A DNA stretch of 64,000 bases, from positions 2,121,501 through 2,185,500 of the forward strand of contig NZ_CP107048.1 in NCBI RefSeq assembly GCF_025736935.1, in the 5' to 3' direction. Both the position numbers and the translations under genes were made by a program. This document shows positions 1 to 8,931 of this stretch, one piece after another. Position 1 is the stretch's first letter; each line of letters starts with the position of its first letter. The notes beneath the pieces were generated by a model, which saw only the letters and a program-made list of their open reading frames with translations, did no database searches and was not told the DNA's origin. This DNA is from Qipengyuania sp. SS22 (lineage in GTDB: Bacteria; Pseudomonadota; Alphaproteobacteria; Sphingomonadales; Sphingomonadaceae).

Positions 1-240
1 AACGCCATTGATCGACCGCACGGCGGATTCGACGAGTTGGGTGATCTGGTTCTCGATCTCGGTCGGCGCGGCGCCGGGCTGCGAGATTGATACGTTGACC
101 GCGGGGAACTCGATATCCGGATTGTTGACCACGTCCATCCGGGCGAAGCTGATCAGGCCCGCAAGCAGCAGCGCAGTGAAAGCGACCAGCGGGATGACCG
201 GGTTGCGTATCGACCAGGCGGAGATGTTGCGGAAGTTCAT
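1..240 (-). CDS. RND efflux transporter permease, N-terminal fragment
   Basis: This is the first 80 codons of an AcrB/MexB-type inner-membrane proton-driven RND efflux pump; the gene runs off the left edge. The start MNFRNISAWSIRNPV is followed by the first membrane helix (about residues 15-33) and then by periplasmic sequence with NPDIEFPAVNVS and the typical GAAPTEIENQIT stretch, which is characteristic of the porter domain entry of this family. The ATG lies 14 bases after the stop of the membrane fusion protein gene, so the two form an efflux operon read leftwards. The outer-membrane channel gene is not visible. Substrate range cannot be inferred. Identification is secure at family level. 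Confidence 0.9.
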   Translation of the reverse strand, partial: MNFRNISAWSIRNPVIPLVAFTALLLAGLISFARMDVVNNPDIEFPAVNVSISQPGAAPTEIENQITQLVESAVRSINGV

Positions 241-254
241 CGAGTTACCCCTGC

Positions 255-1457
255 TTAGTCGGCTTCGGCCATTTGCGTCTTGACCGTCTCACCCTCGGTG
301 AGGAAGCCGCCGGCGCGCAGTACGACGCGCTCCGAACCAGTCAGGCCCTCGGCGATGACGATGCCCTGCGAGGTGACCGTACCCGTGGTAACCGACCGAC
401 GCTCGGCCTTGTCCTCGCCATTGATGATCAGGACATAGGCGCCGTCACGATCCGACAGCACCGCGCTTTCGGGCAGGATCGGCGCGACGACCGTGCCGCT
501 GGCAATGGTCGCGGTGGCGAAACCGCCCGGACGCAGACCCTCGGCATAGGAAAGCGCGATACGCGCCGTGCCCTGGCGGTCTTGTTCGTCGATGGTCGGC
601 GAGACCTGCCAGACTTGGCCGGTGAAAAGCTTGTCGGTCCCGACGGGACGGATCTGCGCCGAGGTTCCGACCGAGATCGACGTCAGCGAATCCTCGTTGA
701 GGCGCGCGAGCAGTTCCATCTCGCCGCCGCGGGCGATACGGAACAGGGGCGGCGATCCGGCGCTGACCGTCTGGCCGGGCTCGACATTGCGCTCGAGCAC
801 ATAGCCCGACGCCGGAGCGAGGATGTTGAGGCGGGCGTTGCGCGCCCGCAGCTCGCCAAGCTGGGCCTGTGCCACGCGAACGCGGGCGACGGCGGCATCG
901 CGGGTTGCGGTCAGGCGATCGACATCGGCGGTGGAGACGAAGCCGCGCTCGACCAGCTGCAGCGCGCGATCGAGATTGGCCTGCGCCAGATCGGCATCGG
1001 CCTGCGCGACCTGGATCTGCGCGCCGGCGCTCTGGACCTGCTGCGACTGGACCGACTGGTCGATGCTCGCGAGCACCTGGCCCTGGCGCACCCAGTCGCC
1101 GGCATCCACCGGCACCGAGACGACACGGCCGCCTTCGCCGACGACGCCGACGGGCATTTCGCGGCGCGCGGACAGCGTGCCGGTGGCGGTGATCTGTCCC
1201 TCGACAGTGGTTTGGCCGGGGGTAATGACGGTCACGGTCGGCGCCTGGGCGTTTTCATCGCCCGCGGGCGTGGCGGTACCATTGCTGCGCATGACAAAGA
1301 AGGCGGCGATGGCGAGGCCGAGCACGAGAAGACCGGCGATGATCAGCACCTTGCGGCGGTCCGAACCGCGCTTCGCCTCGTACTCTTCCGCATCGGGGTC
1401 GAAACCGACCGCGATCGGGTCGCCCTTCTCGGCCGTCACTTTAGACTCGTAATTCAT
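255..1457 (-). CDS. RND efflux periplasmic adaptor (membrane fusion protein)
   Basis: A 400-residue HlyD/AcrA-type adaptor that bridges the RND permease to an outer-membrane channel. A charged cytoplasmic N-terminus of about 36 residues precedes one membrane anchor (about residues 37-56), so this is anchored by a helix rather than by a lipid; no lipobox cysteine is present. Next come the split lipoyl domain (VVSVPVDAGDWVRQGQVLAS and ILAPASGYVLERNVEPGQTV), an alpha-hairpin rich in Ala and Gln (about residues 140-210), and the beta-barrel and membrane-proximal domains. It is the first gene of the efflux operon and sits directly upstream of the permease gene. The ATG at 1457 is clear. Confidence 0.92.
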   Translation of the reverse strand: MNYESKVTAEKGDPIAVGFDPDAEEYEAKRGSDRRKVLIIAGLLVLGLAIAAFFVMRSNGTATPAGDENAQAPTVTVITPGQTTVEGQITATGTLSARREMPVGVVGEGGRVVSVPVDAGDWVRQGQVLASIDQSVQSQQVQSAGAQIQVAQADADLAQANLDRALQLVERGFVSTADVDRLTATRDAAVARVRVAQAQLGELRARNARLNILAPASGYVLERNVEPGQTVSAGSPPLFRIARGGEMELLARLNEDSLTSISVGTSAQIRPVGTDKLFTGQVWQVSPTIDEQDRQGTARIALSYAEGLRPGGFATATIASGTVVAPILPESAVLSDRDGAYVLIINGEDKAERRSVTTGTVTSQGIVIAEGLTGSERVVLRAGGFLTEGETVKTQMAEAD

Positions 1458-1613
1458 GTCGTACCCTGCCCCAGATGCGCTGCGAACAAGCAGTGTGTTA
1501 CATTGCTATATCACTTAGCGCAAGAATTTCGAACTGAGGCGATAGACGGAGGCCCGCGTTAGGGCAATTGAGGGTTCGACCGGGAGCATGCAGGGGTGGA
1601 CGAATGTCGCCCT

Positions 1614-1636
1614 GGCACCACACCCCGCGTGGTGCC
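1614..1636. other. Stem-loop in intergenic region 1458-1706
   Basis: Perfect 8-bp stem GGCACCAC/GTGGTGCC with a 7-base loop. It lies upstream of the efflux operon and downstream of the GlsB-type gene. There is no T-run on either side, so it is not an obvious terminator. It could be a transcript structure or an operator for the efflux operon. No regulator gene for the pump is seen next to it. Confidence 0.35.
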
Positions 1637-1654
1637 GCGACCCGGACAAACGAA

Positions 1655-1682
1655 GGGCGGAGCGTCATACGACGCCCCGCCC
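1655..1682 (-). terminator. Probable terminator of the GlsB-type gene
   Basis: Read on the minus strand, the arms GGGCGG(G)GCGTC and GACGCTCCGCCC form a long GC-rich hairpin with a 4-base loop, followed by CTTCGTTTG. It starts about 25 bases after the stop of the small membrane protein gene. The T-tract is interrupted, so the terminator is plausible but not ideal. Confidence 0.55.
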
Positions 1683-1706
1683 AACGAAAATCAGATCTTC
1701 GGTCGC

Positions 1707-1970
1707 TTAGCGAACGCGGCCGCGCTGGACCATGTTGGCGATACCGAGCAGCACGATGGCGCCGAGCAGCGACATCAGCAGGCCCGGGACGCTGAATTCG
1801 GTCAGCGTCGAGCCGACACCGATCAGAGAACCGATGAACTTGCCGATGAACGAGCCGACGATGCCGACGACGATATTCCAGAAGATGCCCATCGAGGCAT
1901 CACGATTCATGACCAGGCTAGCGAGCCAGCCGATGATCCCGCCGACGATAATAGCGATAATCCAAGCCAT
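1707..1970 (-). CDS. GlsB/YeaQ/YmgE family stress-response membrane protein
   Basis: An 87-residue integral membrane protein made almost entirely of three Gly- and Ile-rich helices (about residues 2-20, 28-50 and 60-80). The pattern IIVGGIIGWLASLVM followed by GIFWNIVVGIVGSFIG is typical of the transglycosylase-associated (Transgly_assoc) family, known as small envelope proteins induced by general stress in other bacteria. The molecular function is not established. A strong ribosome-binding site AGGAGG lies 8 bases before the ATG. It is monocistronic, with its own likely terminator downstream. Confidence 0.85.
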   Translation of the reverse strand: MAWIIAIIVGGIIGWLASLVMNRDASMGIFWNIVVGIVGSFIGKFIGSLIGVGSTLTEFSVPGLLMSLLGAIVLLGIANMVQRGRVR

Positions 1971-2084
1971 TCTTATTCCTCCTGCTTTACTCTCACATTG
2001 CGTCTTCTAACGGACCAGTGCGACGAGCGGTTCCCCGAATTCCTGTCGAGGATGAACTTGGAGCGTAAGGCTTGTCAAATTGTT

Positions 2085-2102
2085 CCCCCACCGCGGCGGG
2101 GG
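2085..2102 (-). terminator. Weak candidate terminator after sciP
   Basis: On the minus strand a C5/G5 stem around GCCGCGGT lies 5-23 bases past the sciP stop, followed by AACAATTTG. The stem is strong but the T-run is poor. Confidence 0.3.
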
Positions 2103-2107
2103 CAGGA

Positions 2108-2407
2108 TCAGTATTTGAGCTGGCGTTCATAGAGGTCGCGATAATGCTGGATACGCGTAACGCGCAGGCCCTGCATGCCCGAACGGTCGACCGCGCGCTG
2201 CCATGAAGCGAACTCCTCGAGGCTCAGCGAATAGCGCTCGAGCACCTCGTCGATCGTCAGCAGGCCGCCATTGACCGCCGCCACGACCTCGGCCTTGCGG
2301 CGAACCACCCAACGCTTCGTTTTGGGAGAAGGCAGGTCGTCAATGGTCAGCGGCTCCCCGAGGGGGCCGATCACCTGTGCAGGGCGGATGTCCTGGTTTT
2401 CGATCAT
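2108..2407 (-). CDS. sciP: SciP-type DUF1153 cell-cycle regulator
   Basis: A 99-residue protein matching the DUF1153 family, whose Caulobacter member SciP binds CtrA/DNA and represses CtrA-activated promoters in swarmer cells. Visible hallmarks are the N-terminal LPSPKTKRWVVRRKAEVV stretch and a helix-turn-helix with LTIDEVLERYSLSLEEF and W..AVDRSGMQGLRVTR. The length is standard. Its start codon overlaps the stop of an upstream 97-residue ORF as ATGA, so the two are probably translationally coupled. CtrA itself is not in the window. Family assignment is secure; the cell-cycle role in this organism is inferred from Caulobacter. Confidence 0.88.
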   Translation of the reverse strand: MIENQDIRPAQVIGPLGEPLTIDDLPSPKTKRWVVRRKAEVVAAVNGGLLTIDEVLERYSLSLEEFASWQRAVDRSGMQGLRVTRIQHYRDLYERQLKY

Positions 2408-2697
2408 TCTTTCTCTCTATCGCCATGCACCGCGTCGTTTGCGGCGTCCCCACGACTTAAACGCGCGGCTTTGCCATCGCTTAAAGCAGCATGGTTAACG
2501 GTCCGTTTACTTTCGTCGCTGTTTTCCCGGCGCGCTTCACCGAAAGCATTGAAGCCGCCCTCGACCTTGCCGAGTTCGTCTCGCAATTCGCGAGTCGCGG
2601 CGAGCTTGGCGACCAGATCGGTCCAGCGAAACTGGTGCAGATCCGAGCTTTCACGCGGTTGGTGAGCAGGTTTTTCGTTGGTGCGGCCCTCGAACAT
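2404..2697 (-). CDS. Hypothetical protein coupled to sciP
   Basis: A 97-residue, strongly charged ORF starting MFEGRTNEKPAHQ and ending in a Lys/Arg/Asp-rich tail. I do not recognise a named family. The central FRWTDLVAKLAATRELRDEL segment looks like an amphipathic helix, and I recall comparable short proteins in sphingomonads, but this is memory and not a search. Support for being real: its TGA overlaps the sciP ATG (ATGA), it starts just after a divergent intergenic region shared with mnmA, and codon use looks normal. The same reading frame stays open far upstream into mnmA antisense, which is a GC artefact and not part of the gene. No function is proposed. Confidence 0.6.
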   Translation of the reverse strand: MFEGRTNEKPAHQPRESSDLHQFRWTDLVAKLAATRELRDELGKVEGGFNAFGEARRENSDESKRTVNHAALSDGKAARLSRGDAANDAVHGDREKE

Positions 2698-2802
2698 GAG
2701 GCTGTGGATAACGACCCATAGTAAACGTTCGGTGAAACATCTCCTATGGCCGCTCCAGCGGGCTACTGGTGGCAAGCTCCCAAGGCGTGTATGGGGCGCG
2801 CC

Positions 2803-3957
2803 ATGCTCGCTACCGAAACCCTTTCGCCGGACCAGGCTGCCGCATTGTTTGACCTGCCGCGACCGGCAGCCGAATGCCGCATCGTTGTCGCCATGTCGGG
2901 CGGCGTCGACAGCTCGGTCGTCGCCGCGCTGGCTGCGCGCACGGGCGCCGCAGTGATCGGCATCACGCTGCAACTCTATGATTATGGCGCCGCAACCGGA
3001 CGCAAGGGCGCGTGCTGCGCGGGTGACGATATCCAGGATGCACGCGCTGTCGCCGAACGGCTGGGCATCCCGCATTACGTCCACGACCATGAAAGCGCAT
3101 TCCGCGAGGAAGTGGTCGAAACCTTCGCCGACGACTATCTCGCCGGGCGCACGCCGGTGCCCTGCATCCGCTGCAACATGGGCCCCAAGTTCACCGATCT
3201 GCTGGACATGGCGCGCGAACTGGGCGCGGATTGTCTCGCCACCGGCCATTATGTCCGCCGCGCCATGGGGCCGGCGGGCGCCGAATTGCACCGCGCGGCC
3301 GATCCGGCGCGGGACCAGTCCTATTTCCTTTACGCCACGACCGAGGACCAGCTCGACTTCCTGCGTTTCCCGCTGGGAGGCATGCCCAAGTCCGATGTCC
3401 GCGTGCTTGCCGAAGGCGCGGGCCTGCGCAATTCCGCCAAGCCCGACAGCCAAGACATCTGCTTTGTACCCGATGGCGATTACGCTGGGATCGTGCGCAA
3501 GCTGCGCCCCGAAGGCGGGCGGCCGGGACCGATCGTCCATGCCGCGACCGGCGAAACGCTGGGCGAACACAAGGGCGTGATCCATTTCACCGTGGGCCAG
3601 CGCCGCGGACTCGATATCGGCGGGCAGCCCGAACCGCTTTATGTAGTGGGCATCGACGCCGGTGGCGCGCGCGTGCTGGTGGGGCCCAAGCGGATGCTTG
3701 CCGTTTCCGCCGCGACGATTATCGAGACCAACCGTATCGGCCCGCTGCCCGACGTACCGCTTTCGGCCAAGGTCCGCAGCCTTGCCAAGCCGGTGCCGAT
3801 CACGCTCGAAGGGCCGCTTGGCGACGGGGCAATGACCACGATCCGCTTCGCCACACCCGAATTCGGCGTCGCACCCGGACAGGCCGCGGTCATCTATGCG
3901 GGCGAGCGGGTCGTCGGCGGGGGCTGGATCGAAGCGACCGAGCGGGTCGCCGCCTAG
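2803..3957 (+). CDS. mnmA: tRNA 2-thiouridine(34) synthase MnmA
   Basis: Thiolates U34 of Lys, Glu and Gln tRNAs using ATP and sulfur relayed from a cysteine desulfurase. The 384-residue product carries the PP-loop [16 protein letters not shown] near the N-terminus. It has the catalytic cysteine pair, one in TPVPCIRCN and the second in [10 protein letters not shown], and the GHY motif ATGHYVRR. The C-terminal beta domain ends in GGGWIEA. In-frame upstream ATGs exist at 2746 and 2791; 2803 is chosen because [19 protein letters not shown] is the usual beginning in related proteins. It runs divergently from the sciP pair, and its stop overlaps the convergent gene's stop by 4 bases. Confidence 0.92.
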   Translation: MLATETLSPDQAAALFDLPRPAAECRIVVAMSGGVDSSVVAALAARTGAAVIGITLQLYDYGAATGRKGACCAGDDIQDARAVAERLGIPHYVHDHESAFREEVVETFADDYLAGRTPVPCIRCNMGPKFTDLLDMARELGADCLATGHYVRRAMGPAGAELHRAADPARDQSYFLYATTEDQLDFLRFPLGGMPKSDVRVLAEGAGLRNSAKPDSQDICFVPDGDYAGIVRKLRPEGGRPGPIVHAATGETLGEHKGVIHFTVGQRRGLDIGGQPEPLYVVGIDAGGARVLVGPKRMLAVSAATIIETNRIGPLPDVPLSAKVRSLAKPVPITLEGPLGDGAMTTIRFATPEFGVAPGQAAVIYAGERVVGGGWIEATERVAA

Positions 3958-4298
3958 CCTTCCCACTCCCGCAGCACACAGCCGTAGCCTTCGCGGTAGC
4001 TGGCGGTGTCCGATGCGACGAAGGGAATCGAGGCGGTCACGCTTTTCGCCGGCACATTCTCGCTGAGCGAGATGAGTTCCATCCCTTCCAGCTTGTCCTT
4101 GGCGCAATCGTCGAGACTGCGTCCGGCGACGAAGCGGCAGGAACAGCCGACTCGCGCCGCATAGGCGGAGCCGACGCCGCCGGTTTTGCGCAGACCATCG
4201 CCCCAGGCGAACCAGGCAATGCCGAGCAGCACGGCGACCAGCGGGACCAGCCACAACCAGCGGCGCGAGAGACGGGAGCGTGTTTTGGCCGTTGCCAA
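3954..4298 (-). CDS. Membrane-anchored hypothetical protein
   Basis: A 114-residue protein with a basic N-terminus, one membrane helix (about residues 14-31, [19 protein letters not shown]) and a roughly 80-residue exported part with four cysteines (CSC, C in SLDDCAKDK, and YGCVL near the end). The even number suggests disulfide bonds in the periplasm. I recognise no domain with confidence. It is convergent with mnmA, with a 4-base stop overlap, and divergent from the serine hydrolase gene 29 bases away. Coding status is supported by the sensible topology and the tight packing. Confidence 0.65.
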   Translation of the reverse strand: MATAKTRSRLSRRWLWLVPLVAVLLGIAWFAWGDGLRKTGGVGSAYAARVGCSCRFVAGRSLDDCAKDKLEGMELISLSENVPAKSVTASIPFVASDTASYREGYGCVLREWEG

Positions 4299-4327
4299 GC
4301 GGGATTCCTTCGTGCGAGTGACGCCGC

Positions 4328-5455
4328 ATGATCATGCGGTCCGCCTCCCTTATCGCGCTTGCCCTCGCCACCTCAAGCCTTGCGTCCTGCGGCTCCCCCG
4401 GTCCGGCCGAGGAACCGCCGCTGAGCGAAGAAGCGCTTGCCGCGGTGACCAAGGACCCGGGCGCGCCGACGCGGGCCTTGGCGCGCGCGGCAGACGAATT
4501 GTTCACGCTCGACGGACTGGGCGAGACCCGTGCGCTGGTGGTCTATCACGGCGGAGCATTGGCGGTGGAGCGCTATGCCCCCGGCTATGACAAGGACACG
4601 CGCTTCATCAGCTGGTCGATGGCCAAGACGGTAACCGCGGTGATGATCGGCATGCTAGTGGCCGACGGGCAATTGCGGCTCGACGCGCCTGCCCCCGTAC
4701 CTCGCTGGGCGCGGACGGGCGATCCGCGCGCCGAGATCACCTTGCGACACCTGCTGCAGATGCGCAGCGGGCTCGAACATTCTGAAGCGAGCGACCCGCC
4801 CTATGAAAGCGGCGAGGTCCGCATGCTCTTCCTCGACGGGCGCGACGACATGGCCGATTACGCCACCGCCCAGCCGCTCGAGGCGGAACCGGGCGCGCAA
4901 TTCGAATATTCCTCCAACACCACCGTAATTCTCGCCGATATCGCCGCCCGCGCGCTTACCGACAGCAAGGATCCCGATGTCCGGCGCAAGGCGGTGGCGG
5001 ATTATCTCGATGCGCGCCTCTTCGCGCCGCTCGGGATGACCTCGGTCGTGCCCGAATTCGACCGCGCGGGGACGCTGATCGGCGGCAGCCTGATCCATGC
5101 CACGGCGCGCGACTGGGCGAAGCTGGGCGAATTGCTGCGCAACAAGGGCTCCTATCGCGGCGAGCAGTTGGTTCCGCGCGCTTGGGTCGAAGAGATGGTC
5201 GAACCCAGTCCCAAAAGCCCGCATTACGGGCTGCAAACCTGGCTCAACCGCCCGACCGGGGAAGACCAGCACCCGCTGTTTCCCGACCGGGCGCCCCAAA
5301 GCGCGTTTTCGATGATCGGGCATATGGGCCAATATGTCTTCGTCTCGCCGACGCAGAAGCTGACCGTGGTCCGGCTGGGCCATTCCGATGCCGATGAACG
5401 CCGCGCCATGCTCCAGCAGCTGGCCGACGTGGTCGAGCTGTATCCCGAAACCTAG
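4328..5455 (+). CDS. Beta-lactamase-fold serine hydrolase, lipoprotein
   Basis: A 375-residue class C-like serine hydrolase (the superfamily includes esterases, D-aminopeptidases and 6-aminohexanoate-dimer hydrolases). The N-terminus is a lipoprotein signal with lipobox LASC, so Cys21 is the predicted lipidation site. The catalytic SxxK motif is SMAK at residues 97-100, and a YSSN motif near residue 194 fits the second conserved position. Substrate is unknown; true beta-lactamase activity is unlikely for this subgroup. It shares a short divergent promoter region with the minus-strand membrane protein. The stop overlaps that of phzF by 4 bases. A second ATG two codons downstream is equally possible. 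Confidence 0.85.
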   Translation: MIMRSASLIALALATSSLASCGSPGPAEEPPLSEEALAAVTKDPGAPTRALARAADELFTLDGLGETRALVVYHGGALAVERYAPGYDKDTRFISWSMAKTVTAVMIGMLVADGQLRLDAPAPVPRWARTGDPRAEITLRHLLQMRSGLEHSEASDPPYESGEVRMLFLDGRDDMADYATAQPLEAEPGAQFEYSSNTTVILADIAARALTDSKDPDVRRKAVADYLDARLFAPLGMTSVVPEFDRAGTLIGGSLIHATARDWAKLGELLRNKGSYRGEQLVPRAWVEEMVEPSPKSPHYGLQTWLNRPTGEDQHPLFPDRAPQSAFSMIGHMGQYVFVSPTQKLTVVRLGHSDADERRAMLQQLADVVELYPET

Positions 5456-6249
5456 GGCAGGAAGAACCGGCCCTCGACCACGGTCACGCACTGCCCCGTC
5501 AGGACCACGCGCTCGCCATCGCGGCGGCACAGCGCATGGCCGCCGCGCTGCGACGCCTGAAAGGCGGTGAAGCTGTCGCGCCCGAGCCGCTCGGTCCAGA
5601 AATGGGTCAGCACGGCATGCGCCGAGCCGGTGAAACTGTCTTCATCGACGCCCGCCCCGGGCACGAACACGCGGCTGACGACATCACTATCATTGCCGGG
5701 TGCGGTGCAGATGAACTGGTCGTTCCCGAGCGCCCCCAGCGCGCGCAGATCGGGATCGAGCGCGCGCACAGCTTCCTCGCTGGCGAACAGATAGACGCCA
5801 TAGCCATCGGGGTTGAGCCATACTTCCTGCGGTTCGGCACCCAGCAGCGCGACGGCTTCAGCCCACTCACCCGGCTGCGTGCGGATCAGCGGCAAGCCAA
5901 GCTCGTACCCCGCTTCGGCACACGCCACTTCGAGCAGGCCCGCCCGCCGCGTGCGGAAGGTCACCCGTTCGCCGCCATCGCGTCCCAGCAGCACATGCCC
6001 GCTGGCGAGCGTTGCATGGCCGCACAGGCGTATTTCCTCGGCCGGCGTGAACCAGCGCAGCTCCCATTCGGCTTCGCCGCTGGCATCGCGGACGCAAAAG
6101 GCAGTCTCGGCGAAATTGTTCTCCGCCGCGATCGCTAGCAGCAGGTCGTCGTCGAGCCAGTCGTCGAGCGGCATCACCGCTGCCTGGTTGCCGCCAAAGG
6201 GGCGGTCGGCGAAGGCATCGACATGCCAATAGGGCAGCGCGCGGCTCAT
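5452..6249 (-). CDS. PhzF family isomerase/epimerase
   Basis: A 265-residue protein of the diaminopimelate-epimerase-like PhzF fold. The diagnostic N-terminal DAFADRPFGGNQAAV is followed by NNFAETAF, whose Glu48 matches the catalytic acid of PhzF; the second half repeats the fold with DSFTGSAHAVL. No phenazine genes are nearby, so phenazine synthesis is not implied; homologues are mostly uncharacterised small-molecule isomerases. Its ATG overlaps the upstream CDF transporter stop (ATGA), making it the third gene of a pdxH-CDF-phzF coupled operon. Confidence 0.88.
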   Translation of the reverse strand: MSRALPYWHVDAFADRPFGGNQAAVMPLDDWLDDDLLLAIAAENNFAETAFCVRDASGEAEWELRWFTPAEEIRLCGHATLASGHVLLGRDGGERVTFRTRRAGLLEVACAEAGYELGLPLIRTQPGEWAEAVALLGAEPQEVWLNPDGYGVYLFASEEAVRALDPDLRALGALGNDQFICTAPGNDSDVVSRVFVPGAGVDEDSFTGSAHAVLTHFWTERLGRDSFTAFQASQRGGHALCRRDGERVVLTGQCVTVVEGRFFLP

Positions 6250-7181
6250 GCGTCCTTATCCAGCTTGGCGAACTCATTGTCCTCGACCAGCGGATTGTCG
6301 GGTTGGTCGACATGGCCCTCGGGATCGATGTGGATCAGCAATTCGGTTCCGGGGAACTGGCGACGCAGATCGGCCTCGACCCGCTCGCTGATCGCATGCG
6401 CTTCCTCGATCGTCATGATCGGCGGCAAGTCGACATGGAACTGGACGAAATCGCGATTGCCGCTGGTGCGCGTGCGCAAATCGTGGAGGTTGGAAAGCTC
6501 GGGATGGCGCGCGGCTGCCTCGACGAAGGCCAGCCGCTTGTCGTCGGGCCATTCGCGATCCATCAGATCGTCGACCGCGTTGCTCGCGCCGCGCCAGGCC
6601 CCCCAGCCCAGCCACGCAGCAATGGCGAGACCGAACAGCGGGTCGGCCATGCCCAGCCCCGCATATTGATCCAGCACCAGCGCGAGGATCACCGCCAGAT
6701 TGAGCAGCAGGTCGGATTTGTAATGCAGGTGGTCGGTCTGGATGGCGAGGCTGCGCATCCGGCGCATCACGTAGCTCTGCCAGCCGAGCAGCGCGAAGGT
6801 CAGGACGATGGCGATAAGCGATACAGTTATGCCCTCCGCCGCGGCTGCCGTCTCTCCCCCTCCCGCCAGCTGCGTCACCGCGCGGGCCGCGATGCCGAAG
6901 GCCGACAGGGTAATGAGCATGATCTGGAAGATCGCAGCCAGCGCCTCGGCCTTGCCATGGCCGAAGCGGTGGTCCTCGTCGGCCGGCATCGAAGCGATCC
7001 ACACGCCGATCAGCGTGGCAAGGCTGGCGATCAGGTCGAGCGCCGAATCGGCAAGACTGCCGAGCATGGCGGTCGAACCGGTGCGCCAGCTCGCCCAGGT
7101 CTTGAGCGCGACCAACACCAGCGCGACCGCGATCGAGGCGATCGCCGCCGAGCGAGCCAGCCGGGCGCTGCTGTTAGTCAT
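6246..7181 (-). CDS. Cation diffusion facilitator (CDF/FieF-type) metal transporter
   Basis: A 311-residue metal/proton antiporter of the inner membrane. Six helices are readable. The metal-site helix carries GSLADSALDLIASL (DxxxD) and is followed by the characteristic DHRFGHGKAEALAA loop; the C-terminal cytoplasmic domain has the MDREWPDD and VHFHVDLPP-like segments (FVQFHVDLPP). The transported metal (Fe, Zn, Mn or Cd) cannot be told from sequence. The ATG at 7181 overlaps the pdxH stop (ATGA), which selects it over an in-frame start 24 bases upstream; its own TGA overlaps the phzF ATG. Confidence 0.9.
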   Translation of the reverse strand: MTNSSARLARSAAIASIAVALVLVALKTWASWRTGSTAMLGSLADSALDLIASLATLIGVWIASMPADEDHRFGHGKAEALAAIFQIMLITLSAFGIAARAVTQLAGGGETAAAAEGITVSLIAIVLTFALLGWQSYVMRRMRSLAIQTDHLHYKSDLLLNLAVILALVLDQYAGLGMADPLFGLAIAAWLGWGAWRGASNAVDDLMDREWPDDKRLAFVEAAARHPELSNLHDLRTRTSGNRDFVQFHVDLPPIMTIEEAHAISERVEADLRRQFPGTELLIHIDPEGHVDQPDNPLVEDNEFAKLDKDA

Positions 7182-7786
7182 GGATAGAGCAGCGTGTTCG
7201 ACCACGCATCTTCGGCGCTTTCGCGCGTGAACATCCGGCGGTCATGAAGGCGGTATTCGCGATCGCGCCAGAACTCGATCCGGCGCGGGCTCAGGCGGAA
7301 ACCGGTCCAGTGCGGCGGACGCGGGATGTCGCCCTCGGGATAGCGCGTCTCGAGCGCGGCAACCCGGTCGAGATAAAGTTGGCGGTCGAGCAGCGGGCGC
7401 GACTGGTCGCTTGCCGCCGACCCAATCTGCGACACGCGCGGACGCGAATGGAAATAGGCATCCGCCTCTTCCTCGCCGACTTCCTCGAGCGGGCCTTCGA
7501 TGCGGATCTGGCGGCGCAGGCTCTTCCAGTGGAACAGCAGCGCGGCCCGCATATTGGCACGGATCTGTTCGCCCTTGTGGCTTTCGGCATTGGTGTAGAA
7601 CACGAAGCCGTCGGCGGCGTGACCCTTGAGCAGCACCATGCGGACCGAGGGGTAGCCATCGGGCGATGCGGTCGCCAGCGCCATCGCATTGGCATCGTTC
7701 GGCTCGCTCTCGCGCGCTTCGGCGAACCACACTTCGAACAGCGCGAAGGGATCGCTGGGCGGGATGGCGCTCTGGTCGGTTTCCAT
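7178..7786 (-). CDS. pdxH: Pyridoxamine 5'-phosphate oxidase
   Basis: FMN enzyme of the last step of pyridoxal phosphate synthesis and salvage, cytosolic dimer, here 202 residues. Recognisable blocks are PNAMALATA-type substrate region (NDANAMALATASPDGYPSVRMVLLKG), the FMN-binding FYTNAESHKGEQI and LLFHWKSLRRQIRIEG, and the C-terminal WTGFRLSPRRIEFWRDREYRLHDR. The start at METDQSA is preceded by AGGAAAG; the frame stays open further upstream but without family similarity. First gene of the coupled pdxH-CDF-phzF operon, and divergent from the DnaJ-type gene. Confidence 0.93.
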   Translation of the reverse strand: METDQSAIPPSDPFALFEVWFAEARESEPNDANAMALATASPDGYPSVRMVLLKGHAADGFVFYTNAESHKGEQIRANMRAALLFHWKSLRRQIRIEGPLEEVGEEEADAYFHSRPRVSQIGSAASDQSRPLLDRQLYLDRVAALETRYPEGDIPRPPHWTGFRLSPRRIEFWRDREYRLHDRRMFTRESAEDAWSNTLLYP

Positions 7787-7977
7787 CAGGGCTTTCCTAC
7801 AATCTGGAACACATGGAACAGGGTTCAGGAGCAAAACACGCCGCGGCCCGTTTTTGCCCGGAAGCGACCGCAAGGAGGACCGAATTGCCATCCATCAACC
7901 GTCCCCTATCGCCAATGCGCGTGGTAGGAAACCGCCCGCGCTTGCACCACGCCGCTGTTGTGCCTAGCTAACACGCC

Positions 7978-8928
7978 ATGGCCGATCCCTATTCCATCCT
8001 TGGCGTCCCGCGCAACGCGTCCGAAAAGGACATCAAGAGCGCCTATCGCACGCTCGCCAAGGAACTGCATCCCGACCGCAACAAGGACAACCCCAACGCT
8101 TCGGAGCGCTTCAGCCAGGCGACCAATGCCTATGACCTGTTATCCGACAAGGACAAGCGCGCCCAATTCGACCGCGGCGAGATCGATGCCGAGGGTAATC
8201 CCGCCAACCCCTTTGCGGGCATGGGCGGTGGCGGTGGTTTCCGCCCCAATGGCGGCCAGCGCGGGTTTCGCGCCGAAGATATGCAGGACTTCGGCGGCGA
8301 AGAGGTCGATCTGGGCGATATTTTCGAAGGGCTGTTCGGTGGCCGCGGTCCGCAGGCGCGCCCCGGCGGCAGCCCGTTCGGCGGCGCGCAGCAACGCCGC
8401 CAGCCACAAAAAGGGGCCGACATCGCCTACAAGCTGCGCGTTCCCTTCATCGATGCGGCCACGCTCAAGGATCAGCGAATCACGCTGTCCGACGGCAAGA
8501 CGATCGACCTCAAGCTGCCCAAGGGGGTCGAGGACGGGACGCAGATGCGGCTCAAGGGCAAGGGCGAGCGGGGCCCCGGCGGCGCAGGCGACGGGCTGGT
8601 TACCATCGCGATCGACCGGCATGCGCTTTATCGCCGCGAAGGCGACGATGTGCGCTTCGACCTGCCGATCACGCTCGACGAGGCGGTGAATGGCGGCAAG
8701 GTCCGCGTCCCCACGGTCGATGGACCGGTCATGATGACCATCAAGCCCGGGACGCATGGCGGCACCGTCCTGCGCCTCAAGGGCAAAGGCTTTTCGCGCA
8801 AGAACGGCACCCGCGGCGACCAATTGGTGACGCTCGAAATCCAGCTACCCGACGATCTCGACGAGCTTGCCAAGCGGCTCGATGGGTGGAAGGACGAGAG
8901 CGATCCGCGGAGCAAGCTCGGGGTTTAG
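7978..8928 (+). CDS. DnaJ-class co-chaperone without zinc finger (CbpA-like)
   Basis: A 316-residue type II (class B) J-protein that would stimulate DnaK ATPase and deliver substrates. The J domain occupies residues 1-66 with the essential HPD at 31-33. A Gly/Phe-rich linker (about 75-125) follows, then the two beta-sandwich C-terminal substrate domains ([34 protein letters not shown]). The cysteine-rich zinc domain of DnaJ is absent, so it is CbpA-like. The reading frame starts 4 bases after a TAG in a 191-bp divergent region. YihY follows 3 bases after its stop. Confidence 0.9.
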   Translation: MADPYSILGVPRNASEKDIKSAYRTLAKELHPDRNKDNPNASERFSQATNAYDLLSDKDKRAQFDRGEIDAEGNPANPFAGMGGGGGFRPNGGQRGFRAEDMQDFGGEEVDLGDIFEGLFGGRGPQARPGGSPFGGAQQRRQPQKGADIAYKLRVPFIDAATLKDQRITLSDGKTIDLKLPKGVEDGTQMRLKGKGERGPGGAGDGLVTIAIDRHALYRREGDDVRFDLPITLDEAVNGGKVRVPTVDGPVMMTIKPGTHGGTVLRLKGKGFSRKNGTRGDQLVTLEIQLPDDLDELAKRLDGWKDESDPRSKLGV

Positions 8929-8931
8929 TCC

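Noticed and set aside
273..1562. A 429-codon plus-strand open frame opposite the membrane fusion protein
   Set aside because: Antisense to a clear RND adaptor; no recognisable domain.
2698..4506. A 700-codon minus-strand open frame from 4506 to 2404
   Set aside because: Only the last 97 codons are plausible; the rest is antisense to mnmA and the serine hydrolase, with no domain and Arg/Gly/His-rich composition typical of GC-rich shadow frames.
5452..6249. PhzF-family gene as evidence of phenazine synthesis
   Set aside because: No other phenazine gene is near; the family is broad and mostly of unknown function.
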